Source of the DNA: Septoria linicola
Taxonomy: Eukaryota > Ascomycota > Dothideomycetes > Mycosphaerellales > Mycosphaerellaceae
Reading direction: 5' to 3'
Assembly: GCA_024114885.1 (NCBI GenBank)
Contig: CP099422.1
Coordinates: 620,001 to 684,000, forward strand
Length of the DNA stretch: 64,000 bases
Positions 11,079 to 22,262 of this stretch are shown in pieces. Within the stretch, counting starts at the first letter, position 1. The number at the start of each line of letters is the position of its first letter. The notes beneath the pieces are model-generated. The model saw only the letters and a program-made list of their open reading frames with translations, was not told the DNA's origin and searched no databases. The position numbers and the translations under genes were made by a program.

Positions 11079-12368
11079 TCTGATAGAGATTTGATAGTGT
11101 GACGAGTGTAGGATGACCGCTACTCTGTATGATCGGTATGCCAGGATACTGTACAGATGACATTGCCGTCGCCAGTAGTGAAGTCGTTGAGTCGTGATGT
11201 CGCGAGCAACGACATCCCTGCTTTTTCCCGCGTTTGAGTTTCGGGACGCGTCCATTTCGTGAAGTTGACGTCTCTTCTTCCTTCCCTCAACAATGCATCA
11301 CAATTCAGGTACCGCGAATGCTCATGAGCGGTTTCGACCTGACCCCATCGACAGAGAAGAGTAATGGGTGTTATTTAGTCGTGCTGCAGGATTTCGATGG
11401 GTAGCAGCAAGACGCGCAAGAGAACCTTGACTCTGTCTGGATGGAAGCCCATGAACACATATCTCCGCGATCAATCTTAATCAGTGCCGCTATGATCTGT
11501 GATTCCTAGCGGTCGCCGAAGGGCCGCAAAAAAATTTCTGTCAGGACATCAAGACGCGTCCAAATCATTACACAAGACTTTGTGGCTAGCCTACGAGAAC
11601 AGCATCTGGCAGGGGACAACGGTACCCTGGCCGGCTTTTGCATACAGCTCATGGTCTGGCGGTCAGTGGATTCATGGATTCCGCGCCGCTTGTAGGCCCC
11701 AGAAGTAGAACGTTGATTAATTGACCAGGCCACAAGAAGACCGAGTAGGCACTTAGACACTTGTCTATGTGCACTCCGATGAACGTTGATGTCCAGCCCA
11801 GGCTATTGTGCTCACATGCCAACAAAGCTCTGCTTCTGATCACCACGGCGCTCCTTTCCCATTTACCGGACCTCACTTGCGCAGGCTACACACAAAGTGA
11901 AGATGAATTTGCATCAGACCGGCACTTTTTGCTGCGGTTTATGAGCTTCACTGATCAGGTAATTGGCTGGAATGCGTGCTCATCGCAAATTTGTGCAAGC
12001 TCAGAGCCTCACTTCACAAGTGAACTGAAGCTAACAATCTTGCTCCACACTTGCTAATTCACTCACATGCACAGCTGCATCTTAGATATCTTTCACTACT
12101 TGCCCAATCTATGGCACTCCCAACACTCTGCACACCACTTCATGAATCGACCCTGCTTACCTTAACACCACTCAGCCTGCATCGTGGACACCAAAAAGAC
12201 ATAATACTTCATCACGTAGGCAGACATCCGTTGGCTCACTCGCGTCACGGCCCCAACATTCACAAAGGGTGCAATAGTGCGCAAATAGCTCCCACTCAAC
12301 GACATACACAAAGGCGCCGTTCTGTACCGGACTGTGCAGCAGTGCACACGTACCAGAAACGCCTCAAC
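11079..12368. other. Intergenic, no supported gene
   Basis: About 1.3 kb. Small open frames of 60-110 codons occur without domains. The 3' part (12050-12368) is open in frame with the next gene but is poor in protein-like composition, and I treat it as 5' untranslated sequence. No RNA gene or repeat is visible. Confidence 0.45.
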
Positions 12369-13748
12369 ATGGGTGTGGCCATCTTCAACAATGGTTTTCT
12401 CCTCGTGGGTGAGCGGGTGAAAGACTGGTCTGAGGTTTGGTACCGGCCTTCACAAGAGCCAAATGAGGGCGCCGAGTTAAGAGTACCTATCCAGCTGTTT
12501 GGTTCATCCTCCCTGGGAGAAGATCCCGAGCCCCGAGCGCCTATGCCAGGAGAAGTGAAGTGGTTCTCGCAATTTGACATCAAAAACATGGAGTCCAACG
12601 ACAGCAGAGAGCGACTTCTTATGCAAGAGCAGACACTTTACGATGCTTGGTTGTACATGAGTGAGATGGACGAAAGAGAGGTGCGGGGGCTCGAGCAGGA
12701 CTTCAACCGACCGAAGGAGAGACGATGGCAGTCATGGTTCATGCACGCAGTGCGGGCAAAGCGGTTGCAATTCCAGAGGGCTGCGCAGGTAGCCGGGGTT
12801 CCAACCGTTCAAGGTTCCGACATCGATGGCTCTCTCTTTGGCGCAGACTTCGAGGATCACATGCAGCAGACCATCCGCAAGCGTGGTCGCATGATGCAAC
12901 CTCCACGGCGAGGAGCTCTAGATCGTAAACGGAAAGGCAATGGCACCCCAACAAACGCCCGGAAGCAGAAGAAGCAGAAGCCAACAAGCAAGAATGCGCG
13001 CGCGACAACAGCCACGCAAGAGCTTGAGGAACCGGCTATGAGTGGCGGAATTCGCAGGAGCGTTAGCACTGCGCCTTTGCTGGATCCTACCCATGACCTG
13101 AATCGGCCCAATGGATTGGAATACATACTTGGTGGCATTCCATCGCGACGTTCAATGTCTGAGGGCTTCAAGGGCTCCGACAACAGCTCCTCATTCTCTC
13201 ACGACTACGAAGAGATCTCGGACGATGATGACAACCCGGCGGAACGCCACAGCGAGATCTACGATCCTTCACCTCCTGAAGACTTCCGATCGGGCTCTGC
13301 CCGCCCAGTCGTCAGTCCAGCGTCGCGTCTTGGTGAGGGCCTCACCGGATTTTCCATGCGACGTCAGCAGACTCACCTGCAGAGATCTAGAAGTGGTTCT
13401 GTGAATAGAGGGACGATGCCAACCCAGCCGGGTCTCGGGCGCTCTGACCGCGAAGGGTCGGTCATCGGAAACGCTGATCGTACCAACAGTGGCTTATCTG
13501 ATGATGATGCCCTACAGCACGCACTGCGTGCTTCTATGCAGCCAGAGGACTTGGCATGGATCAGGGAGCAAACCAGAGTCAGCCTAGAGCGTGACGACAC
13601 TACGTACGACGTTCAAGATGGTGCTGAGATGCTAGGAGACGTGCAAGATCTTACTGATGATCCAGTCGAGCCGGAAGAGTCTACTGATGCTCCGGTCGAG
13701 CCACCGCAAACAGATGCAGGTAACTTGAGCGCAGACGCTACTCACTAA
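12369..13748 (+). CDS. Hypothetical nuclear protein with a UIM-like motif
   Basis: I place the start at the ATG at 12369 (MGVAIFNNGFLLVGERVKDW), giving 459 residues. The open frame extends upstream to 12051, but that part is His/Leu-rich and unlike the compact N-terminus that follows. Residues 1-130 look folded and contain EVKWFSQFDIKNMESNDSRE and a helix with LYDAWLYMSEMDEREVRGLE. A basic, bipartite nuclear-localisation-like segment (DRKRKGNGTPTNARKQKKQK) follows. After it comes a long disordered Ser/Pro/Asp-rich tail with clusters such as EEISDDDDN. Near the C-terminus, DDDALQHALRASMQPED matches the ubiquitin-interacting motif pattern (acidic patch, then ALxxS). The family is not recognised. 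The UIM and nuclear location are inferences from motif pattern only. Confidence 0.7.
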   Translation: MGVAIFNNGFLLVGERVKDWSEVWYRPSQEPNEGAELRVPIQLFGSSSLGEDPEPRAPMPGEVKWFSQFDIKNMESNDSRERLLMQEQTLYDAWLYMSEMDEREVRGLEQDFNRPKERRWQSWFMHAVRAKRLQFQRAAQVAGVPTVQGSDIDGSLFGADFEDHMQQTIRKRGRMMQPPRRGALDRKRKGNGTPTNARKQKKQKPTSKNARATTATQELEEPAMSGGIRRSVSTAPLLDPTHDLNRPNGLEYILGGIPSRRSMSEGFKGSDNSSSFSHDYEEISDDDDNPAERHSEIYDPSPPEDFRSGSARPVVSPASRLGEGLTGFSMRRQQTHLQRSRSGSVNRGTMPTQPGLGRSDREGSVIGNADRTNSGLSDDDALQHALRASMQPEDLAWIREQTRVSLERDDTTYDVQDGAEMLGDVQDLTDDPVEPEESTDAPVEPPQTDAGNLSADATH

Positions 13749-14303
13749 GCACCATCATCTGCTCGATCCCTCAGGCTCTCTGCTGGAATTTGGAACGAGA
13801 ACATGCATTATTCACACATAGAGGCTTCTGGCACATCGGAGCTCAGCGATCTGGGGGGTGACAGACCCGTCGAGAAGACGTCTCATGACTTGCGGTGAAA
13901 TGGGTGGGCAGGCACTTCTTAACACTTGCTTTCGAGATTGAGGAATCTTTCTTCTACTTCCGAATAGTACTCCAACTACAACCCTTACGACACGCGACAC
14001 ACGGCGAGATGATATGACACGACATGACACAACGAGATACGATCAGGCACGACACGACATTTGCGATGCAGACTTAGCAATTCAGCTGAGAAATAACATG
14101 TATACTAGCTACTTCCAGACACGACCAAAATCACGATTCTACTCATTCTCCTTCCCTTCCCTTCTCTCTTTGAATCGAACTTTCCCGCCCTCTCCTTCTT
14201 CCAAACACCATTTCCTATGTTCATCCTACCAACCTCACCCTTCCAACACTATCTTACTATGTCCACAAAGTAAAAACCAAGACACAAGACAACAAGTCGA
14301 CCA
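13749..14303. promoter_or_regulatory. Intergenic region with pyrimidine-rich promoter-like tract and degenerate GACACGACAT repeats
   Basis: From about 13985 to 14062 there are degenerate copies of a short GACACGACA(T) word. From about 14141 to 14215 the plus strand is strongly C/T-rich, with runs such as CCTTCCCTTCCCTTCTCTC. This is typical of core promoters and 5' leaders in filamentous ascomycetes and supports a plus-strand gene starting just downstream. No open frame in this stretch is convincing. Confidence 0.4.
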
Positions 14304-14936
14304 ATGCCACCCCTCCATCTCACACTCCTCCAATCCCTCACCCGCCTCTCCACAAAAGTCTCCAATACGAACAAGTTGCTCGACTACTACTACACACCCT
14401 ACACTTCTCTCGCACTTCATAACAGTTGCAGGTTGCAGGTCTTCCGTCAGCGTCAACGCCTGGGCAACGCTCGCCTCTCACGCTCACACAAGCAATCGAC
14501 TAGAATTAGGAGAAGATCCCTGATCCTCACATTCCAACGCACAGGACCTAGCAAGAAACCGCGAAGCGGGAGGTCGCCAGAAAGAAACTTACCGTGTTTC
14601 GGGACGTCGGTAGCCAGCACTCGCGTGAATGCAGGAAGTGGTGAAAAAGGCCATGACAAGGAGCAGGGCAAATCGCAGGATGAAGTGATCGGATGCAAAG
14701 TCTGCGGGTTCTTTATACAGTTGTGCATTGAAGAGCTGGAGAGTAAGGTACCTTCTTTGATTGCAGGGGATCGAAAACTGGGGTATGTGGAGAGGAGTGA
14801 TGAGGAAGAGAGCGCGGCTGCGAGGTATGAGGCTAAGGGTATCACGGAACGAGAGCCGTGGGCTGCTGATGATGAGGACATGGTCGAGGTCGGGGAGCCT
14901 CAGCCATTATCTGAAGGTGAGGACGAAGACGACTGA
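14304..14936 (+). CDS. Hypothetical protein with acidic C-terminus
   Basis: An open frame of 210 codons that I cannot assign. It lies directly downstream of a pyrimidine-rich promoter-like tract. The first 75 residues are Leu/Arg/Ser-rich and may be leader or mis-started sequence. From about residue 80 it reads as a protein: a basic stretch (GPSKKPRSGRSPERN), then VIGCKVCGFFIQLCIEELESKVPSLIAGDRKLGYV with one CxxC pair, and an acidic tail (EDMVEVGEPQPLSEGEDEDD). One CxxC with one further Cys is too little for a zinc finger on its own. No signal peptide or membrane segment is evident. The real start could be an internal codon. Confidence 0.4.
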   Translation: MPPLHLTLLQSLTRLSTKVSNTNKLLDYYYTPYTSLALHNSCRLQVFRQRQRLGNARLSRSHKQSTRIRRRSLILTFQRTGPSKKPRSGRSPERNLPCFGTSVASTRVNAGSGEKGHDKEQGKSQDEVIGCKVCGFFIQLCIEELESKVPSLIAGDRKLGYVERSDEEESAAARYEAKGITEREPWAADDEDMVEVGEPQPLSEGEDEDD

Positions 14937-15096
14937 GTCTGTGAGAGGTGAGTGCAAGCCACTTTTGGTGTCGGGTATCATTTCACTCGTCAATCCACTT
15001 TCCAGCTTTTGTCTTATAGTACAGCCAACCAGGCGGGATACTTCTCTTTCCCAAGCGCCGATGCTATGCAAATCTGCTCGACAGTAGACAAGAGCA

Positions 15097-18000
15097 CTAG
15101 AAAGCGACACGCGTCCTCATTTCCTGCACCTTCTTCTCGATCTCCTTGACACTGCGGTCTACCTCGGCGGCCACCTTTTGTTTGCTGTCATAGCTCAGCG
15201 CCATGAATCGCTCACAAAGGTCGCCGTCGATGACACCCTTTACGGGCACGTAGTATGATCGGTACATGAGGTGGTCTCGGCCGGCGAGTGGTGGGTCCTC
15301 TGCACGCAATTGCTGTTCTAAGGAAGTAAAGAATTCCACATCTTCTCGCGTCACGAACGGCACGAGCATGCCAAGCGTGCCCTGCAGACCAGACCAGAAG
15401 AGAACTTCCTGACCACCAGCAACGAGCGCAGTACGCTGCAAGCTCATCGGTATATCTTGGCAGTAGTAGTGTGCTCGTAGGTCCAGTCGATAAGGAGCGC
15501 CATTGAGGTAGCTTCGCTCGTTCATGATGAACCCACCAGCACCTTCCTCGTCTGCTTCTTGACTAGGCTGTTCCGGACATCTGACGACCCAGATGTTGCC
15601 AAATTTGTCACCGCCAGCAGCAGTCTCGTAGTCGATGAGCGTCGTTCCTGTGGTCCAGCGCTGCACGACATCGTCCACGAAGGGAATCAGTCGGTTGAAG
15701 GTAGGCTTGTAAACAAGGTAGGTCACACTCTCGCTAACATCACCACATATTATGCGGTTGCCTTGCGATTCAAGAGATACGATCTGGTTGGGTGTTGCTT
15801 GACCACGGGCCTTTCGTAGTAGAGCTTTCATACCAATGTCGTAGATAAAGAGCTCGTTGCCAACTCCTAGTGCCAGTCGTCCGTGGAATGGTAGCAGGGC
15901 ATAGATTGGTAGGTCAAATTTCGTCTTGTGCACGAAAGTGAGCTTTGTGCCATCCTCCTCGAGCTTGTATATGTGTACATAGCCTGCTGCCTGCTGACCA
16001 GTCCCTGGAGACATGTGCTGCCCTGTGCCGACTGCCAAGAACACTTCCCAGTTCCGCGACTCGAAAGCGACGCATGTGCAGCAGAGTGCAGCTTCATTCT
16101 CCTCCAGCTCGACGGTAGAGACAACTGCTTGTCGATTGATGGGATCAATGGCCTGAATGCAAGATGCCCAATGAGCGTTACCGCGTGGTAGGCCCAGATG
16201 TCTCTCCAGTGCAGTGGCTTCCTCGTCATCGTCGATGCTTTTGCCACGAAGCTGGTCTCGTGTCGCTTTTGAGAGTGTGTTGCCGTCTGACTGAACTGTG
16301 TACCAGATAGGATACCACGGATTTCGAGTCATGCCGCGCGGCGTGTTGTTCAGTTGCACTGAGCTGTGTGCTAGTCTGCCTTCGACGGATGGAAGCTGGA
16401 AAATGAGAAGTGATGATCCTTGAATCGCGCACAGTCCACTTAGATCTGGGCTAATGAAGGATCGGGCAGCCTCCATCTGCTCAGCAATCAATGGCGTGAC
16501 GGTGTACAGCTCTGATTGAGGGTGATTGTAGCCGAGCCACGGTCTGCTTGAGCAGGCGAGAACGCACTCCTGGTCTTCGACTTGCACAGGACACAGTCGC
16601 GGCGCTTTTGTTCCCAAGAACTTTGTTCGAACATCGCCTAGTTCTCCAGTAGTCTCGTCAATGACCGCGCGAAGGTACAGCCCAGACTGCAGACCAATAT
16701 GCACCACATTGACAGTGGTTCCGGATGCAGGGTCGAACATCTCTACGACCTCGAGCGAAGTAGGAACTGCGGACAAAGCTTGCACACTTCGTGCCTCAAG
16801 CGGGGTGTCGAGCTCGATACTCAGCACACGAATCGTGCAGTCATCGCAACCGACCACTGCGTACTTGGCCTGCTGCCTGCCCTTTGGTGTTTGACCAACT
16901 GACATGGCAGTAATTTTGCCGCTCATTTCAGGCATTTCTTCCAGCTGAACCAAGACTCCGTCTTCACCCATGAAGAAGAAACACAGCTCGGCCGAGCTAA
17001 GACCCAGTAGCAGTTGGTATTGGTTGGCTGAAGCCACAACACAAGTGCGATGTGAAGGTGTGTTCCATTCGTTCAGCTTGCCGTCCTGGTAGATCGATCG
17101 GATACCTCGAGCGTGTACTTGCACAAGAACAGCGTCGCCCATCTGTTCTGCGTGCACTGTGGCGCGGTTCTCCAGGAAATTGGAATTCTCGATCTGCTCC
17201 ACGGAGTCTCCAATCGAGCAAGCAATAGTGAGATCACCATAGTTACTGCTCAGCAGGAGGTACCTGTGGTGTTCGTCGCTCGCCCGGTGCTTGAAAGTCC
17301 AGATGTTGTCATACGGCACGTTGCCCATACTGTTGTTAATCAGAATCTCGACATCGAGACCATGCCTGATAGTCTTGAACTGACTGCGGTTGCCCTTGCC
17401 CTGAATGCCATAGATTTGTGGCGCATCCTCGCCAGTGAGGTTGTCCACCTTTGTCTTCATGAGCGGATGCAGGCCAGGAACATCAACAGCCAGATGTGTC
17501 ATGGTGAGCTCGCGTGGCTTGAAGTACGTAGGCTCAATCGGGTCGGCATGATCTGCTGAAACGCCATCCGAAGTGAAGGTGTTGTGTGGCTCGAATTCTG
17601 GGTCGTCGGCAAGATCATCGATGTGGAAGAGCTGGCTATTGCCATCTTCTGTGGCAATGTAAAGGAAGCCCTTTTTGTGGAGAAGCATTTGCTTTGCCAC
17701 AGGGAAAGTGTCGTAGTATTTCATGACAATCTGCTCCGGGTCCGCGATTTGTCGCCCTTGAGCATCGACGGCCATGGTGATGCTGAGCTTGAAAACATCG
17801 CCATCTTCCGTCTGCAGAAAGAAGAAGAACTCGTGTCTGGTCTTGGCCAGATGGAGGCAGCCTGCCACGATCTGTCGCTTGCGCTCCTTGTCTTCCGTCG
17901 CACCTTCTCGCCGTGGAATCGCGATGCTCAAGGAGGCTGCCTTGTCGTGCTTGTAGTATATCCGGTCCTCACAGCACACGAGTGTACCAGAGGGGCCATC

Positions 18001-18898
18001 TTGGCCTCCCGGGACTCCGAAGAGCATATTCGCCGTGTAGTCCACTGGCTCGCTCCATGTCTTTACGACGTGATTCAGACCCATATCCACGGTGTAGTAC
18101 ACCAATTGCTTTTCTCTCCTCTCGTACGCCTCGCCAGTTGGGTCACCTTCTGCTTCCGTGTATTCCACTTCCAGCGTCGCAAAGATCGGCGGCTCCCAAC
18201 CAGTGTCCAACGCGCACAGGGCAAAGCACAAGCTGCCCCACTGATTTGCCTCGTGAGGACTTGATATGAGAATATTCCCATCGGCATGTCTGTTCAGCAT
18301 GTAGACCACCTTGTTCTTTTCCACGCTCGCCATCATGATACATCGTCCTCGAGGATCGCTGGCCAGATATTGACCGGGTATTGTTCGTCGCACACCAGAT
18401 TTACCATATGTCTCGAGGTGAACGCGCTTGAAGCGGTTCTTTTCGTGGTCGTACTGCAACATGGTTACTCGTCCCGAGTCGGAGGAGATAATGAGCTGGT
18501 CTGTTCTCGGTCAACATGTTGCCCTGTCTACGATATATATCACATGCTGCCCCCAATCACCCGAAAGCTGTAGATTGCAGCCATCACGATGCGAACTCGT
18601 GTGGTGGGGGAATACGGAGAAATGGCTTACCAGTGGCAGTCGCGGGAATGCGAAATGCGGCAACACCGCGCACGATGCCAAAGACATCCTGATCGCATAC
18701 GGTCGTGATCTTTCGTTCTGTGCGGTCGGCGCTTTCAGTGATGCGGTGCAGCAAGACGTGCTGGCCTCGAGCTTCGAAGATTTGCTGATCGCCGGCCTTG
18801 AGTCCTGGAATGACATTGCACAGTACGGCTGCCGTGGTGGCGGACGGCGCCTCGAGGGTGAGCGAGTAAAACGCCTGGGTCTGCTGTACGTTGGCCAT
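15097..18898 (-). CDS. rse1: Pre-mRNA splicing factor RSE1 (SF3b130/SF3B3, SAP130)
   Basis: A scaffold subunit of SF3b in the U2 snRNP, acting in branch-site recognition in the nucleus. There are two exons (18631-18898, 15097-18500). The 130-nt intron 18501-18630 has donor GTAAGC and acceptor ACAG. The join gives 1,223 residues, the usual length for the family, and restores TATDQLIISSDSGRVTML. It has an N-terminal MMS1/DDB1-like beta-propeller region and a C-terminal CPSF_A region. The end is nearly diagnostic for Rse1: YCQDIPMSLQRTALVAGGQE, then EVLFWSGLQGTLGMLVPF and LMYRSYYVPVKGVIDGDLCE. It is distinguished from DDB1 and CPSF160 by these C-terminal blocks. The start ATG lies only 112 bp from the inverted-repeat element at 19010, so the promoter on this side must be very short or lie inside that element. 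Confidence 0.95.
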
Positions 18899-19009
18899 GG
18901 AGGCCGAGAGGGAGTGGTGTTGCGACCAGTGCGGGATGAAGTATGATCGATTTGGTGTTCAGCAACGTTCTGCAGACCGAACGGCAGGGCAGGGCCAGGG
19001 CTCACTGAT

Positions 19010-19062
19010 GGACCGAGGCCCATACGTCCCACCGAGACATGAAGATTTCTTAATGATTCAAT
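19010..19062 (+). repeat. Left terminal inverted repeat (53 bp)
   Basis: Begins GGACCGAGGCCCATACGTCC and ends ATTCAAT. It matches the reverse complement of 20473-20525 at 52 of 53 positions. The one difference is TG here at 19054-19055 against TA in the other copy, itself a RIP-type change. A shorter echo (CATACGTCC) recurs at about 19093. Confidence 0.9.
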
Positions 19063-20472
19063 AACCCTCACTATTGTCCTCATAGTGATTCCGCATACGT
19101 CCATGTCATTCCTATTGTCGCGCTGATAATAATAGGACTTACTTAATACTAATATCTAGCTTACTACTACTATTACTATAACTAACGTATACTAGTACTA
19201 TTATAATTATAGGCGATAACGAGGCCTTATATAGTACTCGTAATATTAATCGCCTTAAGTAAGTTATTACGCGTATTCTACGATGCTTTTTAGCTTAGCT
19301 AATACTTAATAGTATACTTAATACTACTAGTATAGGCTCTACGTAGGCTATAACTATATAAGCGAGTAACGTACTAATTAAGGAGATAGATATTAAGGAA
19401 AATAAGAACGCTAGGTAGGCAATTTTCGTACTCTCTATATACTTACTACTAACTCGTAGTATAAAATAGGCTATAGAATTCCTTAAACTCCTTCGACTAC
19501 TTATACTACTCTACTATACTAAACGCCTCTAACTACTAGTTTTGCGCGCTAGCGATATAGTAGAAGTAGCTAAATAAAGTAGAAGGTAGAGATAGTATAA
19601 AGAGAAAGGTTATAAAGAATAGTCTATATAAGTTTAATAAGTCTAGCTATATTATAGAGATAGCTAAGAGCGTTACTACTATTATACTATACTTATAGTA
19701 TAAGCGTCTAGGTCTTAAAGAGTAGTATAAGATAGTAGTAAGAGAGCTACCTTATACGTACTATATACGTATAGCTAAGTCTAGTTATTAGGCTAGTAAA
19801 GAAGTTAGTAATAATAAAGATAGCGAGTCTAGTAGCGAGTCTAGCGAGTTAGAGGAGCTCTATATCTATATAAAGATATTAGAGAATAGGCTTAATAAAA
19901 TAGATAGTATTATAGAAGTAATAAATAGCTAAATTTAACTAGCTTAGAATAGAGGCTAATAGTAAGGCTCGCGACGTATAGAGTCTATAGAAGGCTATAT
20001 AGCTAAAGGACGATATTCCTAAGCCTATTATAGTCTAGTTAGTATAGCGAGTTTATAAGTAATTAAACTATAAGTTACTACGAGTATAAAAACTAATATC
20101 TACTCTTGTCCTATCCTAGTATACTAATTCCTCTAATCCTCTCTTCCTTAGGCTATAATCTAACTAGTATTTACTCTATAAGTTACTACGAGTACGAGAT
20201 ATAACTATACTAATTATTATATCTATTATTCTTCCTAGCGCTCTAGATACTCTATATTACTATTAATCGTCTAATTGTTCTCGTAACGTAGTTATGTCGA
20301 TATAGTAGAAGTCTTAGAGGTCTTTTTAAATAGCTACTTTAGATACTCTAGCCTTAAGGTACTTAGTAATCTACGTACGGTATATTTCGTAGTCTCTAGT
20401 AGTAGGAGGCATAGTAGCGAGTATATAGAGAGTGCATAGAGAGTATTAGGCGTAGATGTAATGCAAACTATC

Positions 20473-20525
20473 ATTGAATTATTAAGAAATCTTCATGTCT
20501 CGGTGGGACGTATGGGCCTCGGTCC
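20473..20525 (-). repeat. Right terminal inverted repeat (53 bp)
   Basis: Ends CGTATGGGCCTCGGTCC on the plus strand, the reverse complement of the left repeat start. It contains intact CA/TG dinucleotides although the sequence just inside it is RIP-mutated. Its outer edge is 140 bp from the MSS51 start codon. Confidence 0.9.
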
Positions 20526-20665
20526 TGATGCGCGTCCTCATTGGGCAAGTCGAGGCGACGGCGAGCAGCACTCCCGAGCACATGATGAGGTCAAGAACAT
20601 CAGAGTAACTTAGTTGCATCTTATTGTCAACACCACATCTTCCTCTGTGCACTGATATAGACAAG

Positions 20666-22262
20666 ATGGCGTCCAAGTCCATGTCCATGTGCAGCAGATG
20701 TCTGCGACTGGCAGTGTCGAATGCGCCATCACGACCCATCTCATCAACGACACGGCGAGCATTCACAGCAGCAGCAGCAGTCAAGCAGCCCTCGCAACCA
20801 CGAAAGATCCATTCATCGACTCGCCAACGAGCTGCTCCTGCTGCGCAACCTGCACAATCATCGTCGTTCCAGACAGTACCACCGCCATACGCAACACAAG
20901 ATGCCGAGCAGAAAGTGCTGCTCCGGCCCAATAATCTGTTCCACTCCTTCACCAACTCTCCCTCACCTGCCATTCGGAAACGAGCGGCCTTCATGAGACA
21001 GAACGCCTACTGTCCACACCCGGAGCACCAGGCTACGCGAGCTGCCACATCGCCGCATGATCTGGAAGCGCGAAAGACTGGCTCCATGCCTCCAGCACAT
21101 GTCAGATATGAATGTCCCGATTGCGGTATCCCAGTGTCCTGCAGCGAAGAGCACTTTGTCAGCGATTACGAGAGCCATCTGGAAATATGCGATGTATTAC
21201 GCGAGATCAACGAGGATGATCATGACTTGAACAGTGGCCGCTTCTTCCCCGAGTTCGAGTACCCCGGAGCACAGCTGGAGGAGGCACAGGTCAATCTGCA
21301 GAACTGGGACACGTTATTGTACAGCAGAGAGTTCGAGGCTATCAACGAGGAGCGACCTCTGCGACAGGTCACGCGGCTGTTGACATATCCCATCACAATT
21401 GGCAGTGTACTGCACGAGCTAAGTCCCTATGCTCTGTCACATCGATTAGAGCCTGAGGGGCTGCGGTCATTGGCTGGTCAGTGTACATGTTCCAACACCT
21501 GATGACCTCTACTGACTTCTATCAGCCCTCCGGTACACTCTCCATCCACCACGATCAGGAGGTGGCGTAGACATCAAAGGATTGCGGACACAAGCACCAC
21601 CCGTACGACTCTTTATCCTCGGCGCTCGAGCAGAGTCCTCTCTACCACGACAAGTCTGGCTGCAGCTGTCATACCTCTTCCCTCGCGCAACCTTCCATCT
21701 TATCTTCATCGGTCCTGAATCCATGGCCAATCGAGACGATGAGTTCCCTCTCCCAGAGCGAACTTCCCAAAACCCCTATGGCGCCATTGTCGAAGACCGT
21801 CTCGGAGGTCAAATGAAGATCAGCACCTACGTCGAATACTTCCACACGCTCCACGAGGCACAACACTTCTACCCGTACGACCCCTACTTTGATGCATTTG
21901 TCTGCTTCCACCCAGGATTCGGACACCCGGCATCTTCCCACGAATGGCAACAGACTCTCCCACAGCTCCTGGAAACGAAGGTGCCCGTCATCTGCACCGG
22001 ATACACGGAATACGACATGAAGCGCGACATCGACTGGGTCACCGAGCAGGCCAAGGGCGAGATGGACCTGCTACTACAGCCCGGCGAGAACCGCTTCCGA
22101 AGCTTACGCTGGGATCTGAATGACCTCGACCCAGGCGATGTAAGCTGCGGTAATTGGGGTATCTGGGGTTTCCGAGGAAAGAGATACGAGACAGACGAGT
22201 ATCGCGGAAGGCAGCAGAGTGAGGGCCAGACTGTCAAGGAGGGTGAGACGATAGCGGTATAG
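20666..22262 (+). CDS. mss51: MSS51-type mitochondrial COX1 translational activator (MYND zinc finger)
   Basis: By family it activates translation of COX1 mRNA in mitochondria and couples it to complex IV assembly. There are two exons (20666-21476, 21526-22262). The 49-nt intron 21477-21525 has donor GTCAGT, branch CTGAC and acceptor ATCAG, giving 515 residues and the join LRSLAALRYTLHPP. The first 45 residues are rich in Arg/Ser/Ala without acidic residues, as expected for a mitochondrial presequence. A zinc-binding block follows (YECPDCGIPVSCSEEHFVSD, then HLEICDVLREINEDDHDL). The conserved core then runs through GRFFPEFEYPG, RLLTYPITIGSVLHELSPY, and LHEAQHFYPYDPYFDAFVC. The ATG at 20666 is chosen because the frame upstream has no ATG. 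It is divergent from RSE1, with the TIR element between them. Confidence 0.92.

Larger units (their letters stand above)
19006..20529. mobile_element. TIR element with RIP-mutated interior and intact ends
   Basis: A 1,516-bp unit (19010-20525) is bounded by 53-bp inverted repeats that differ at one base. It is flanked on both sides by TGAT (19006-19009 and 20526-20529), a possible 4-bp target duplication. The interior from about 19130 to 20440 has almost no CA or TG, while CG remains, which is the RIP pattern. A plus-strand coding remnant can be read from about 19670 to the TAA at 19929. It includes YKRLGLKEXYKIVVRELPY, a Ser/Glu-rich run and a coiled-coil-like end (LEELYIYIKILENRLNKID). I cannot assign it to a transposase family. 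It lies between the divergent RSE1 and MSS51 genes. A composite of host inverted repeats around a RIP fragment is the alternative. Confidence 0.65.

Noticed and set aside
17113..18264. Long plus-strand frames (148 and 226 codons) opposite RSE1
   Set aside because: Antisense shadows of a strongly conserved coding exon.
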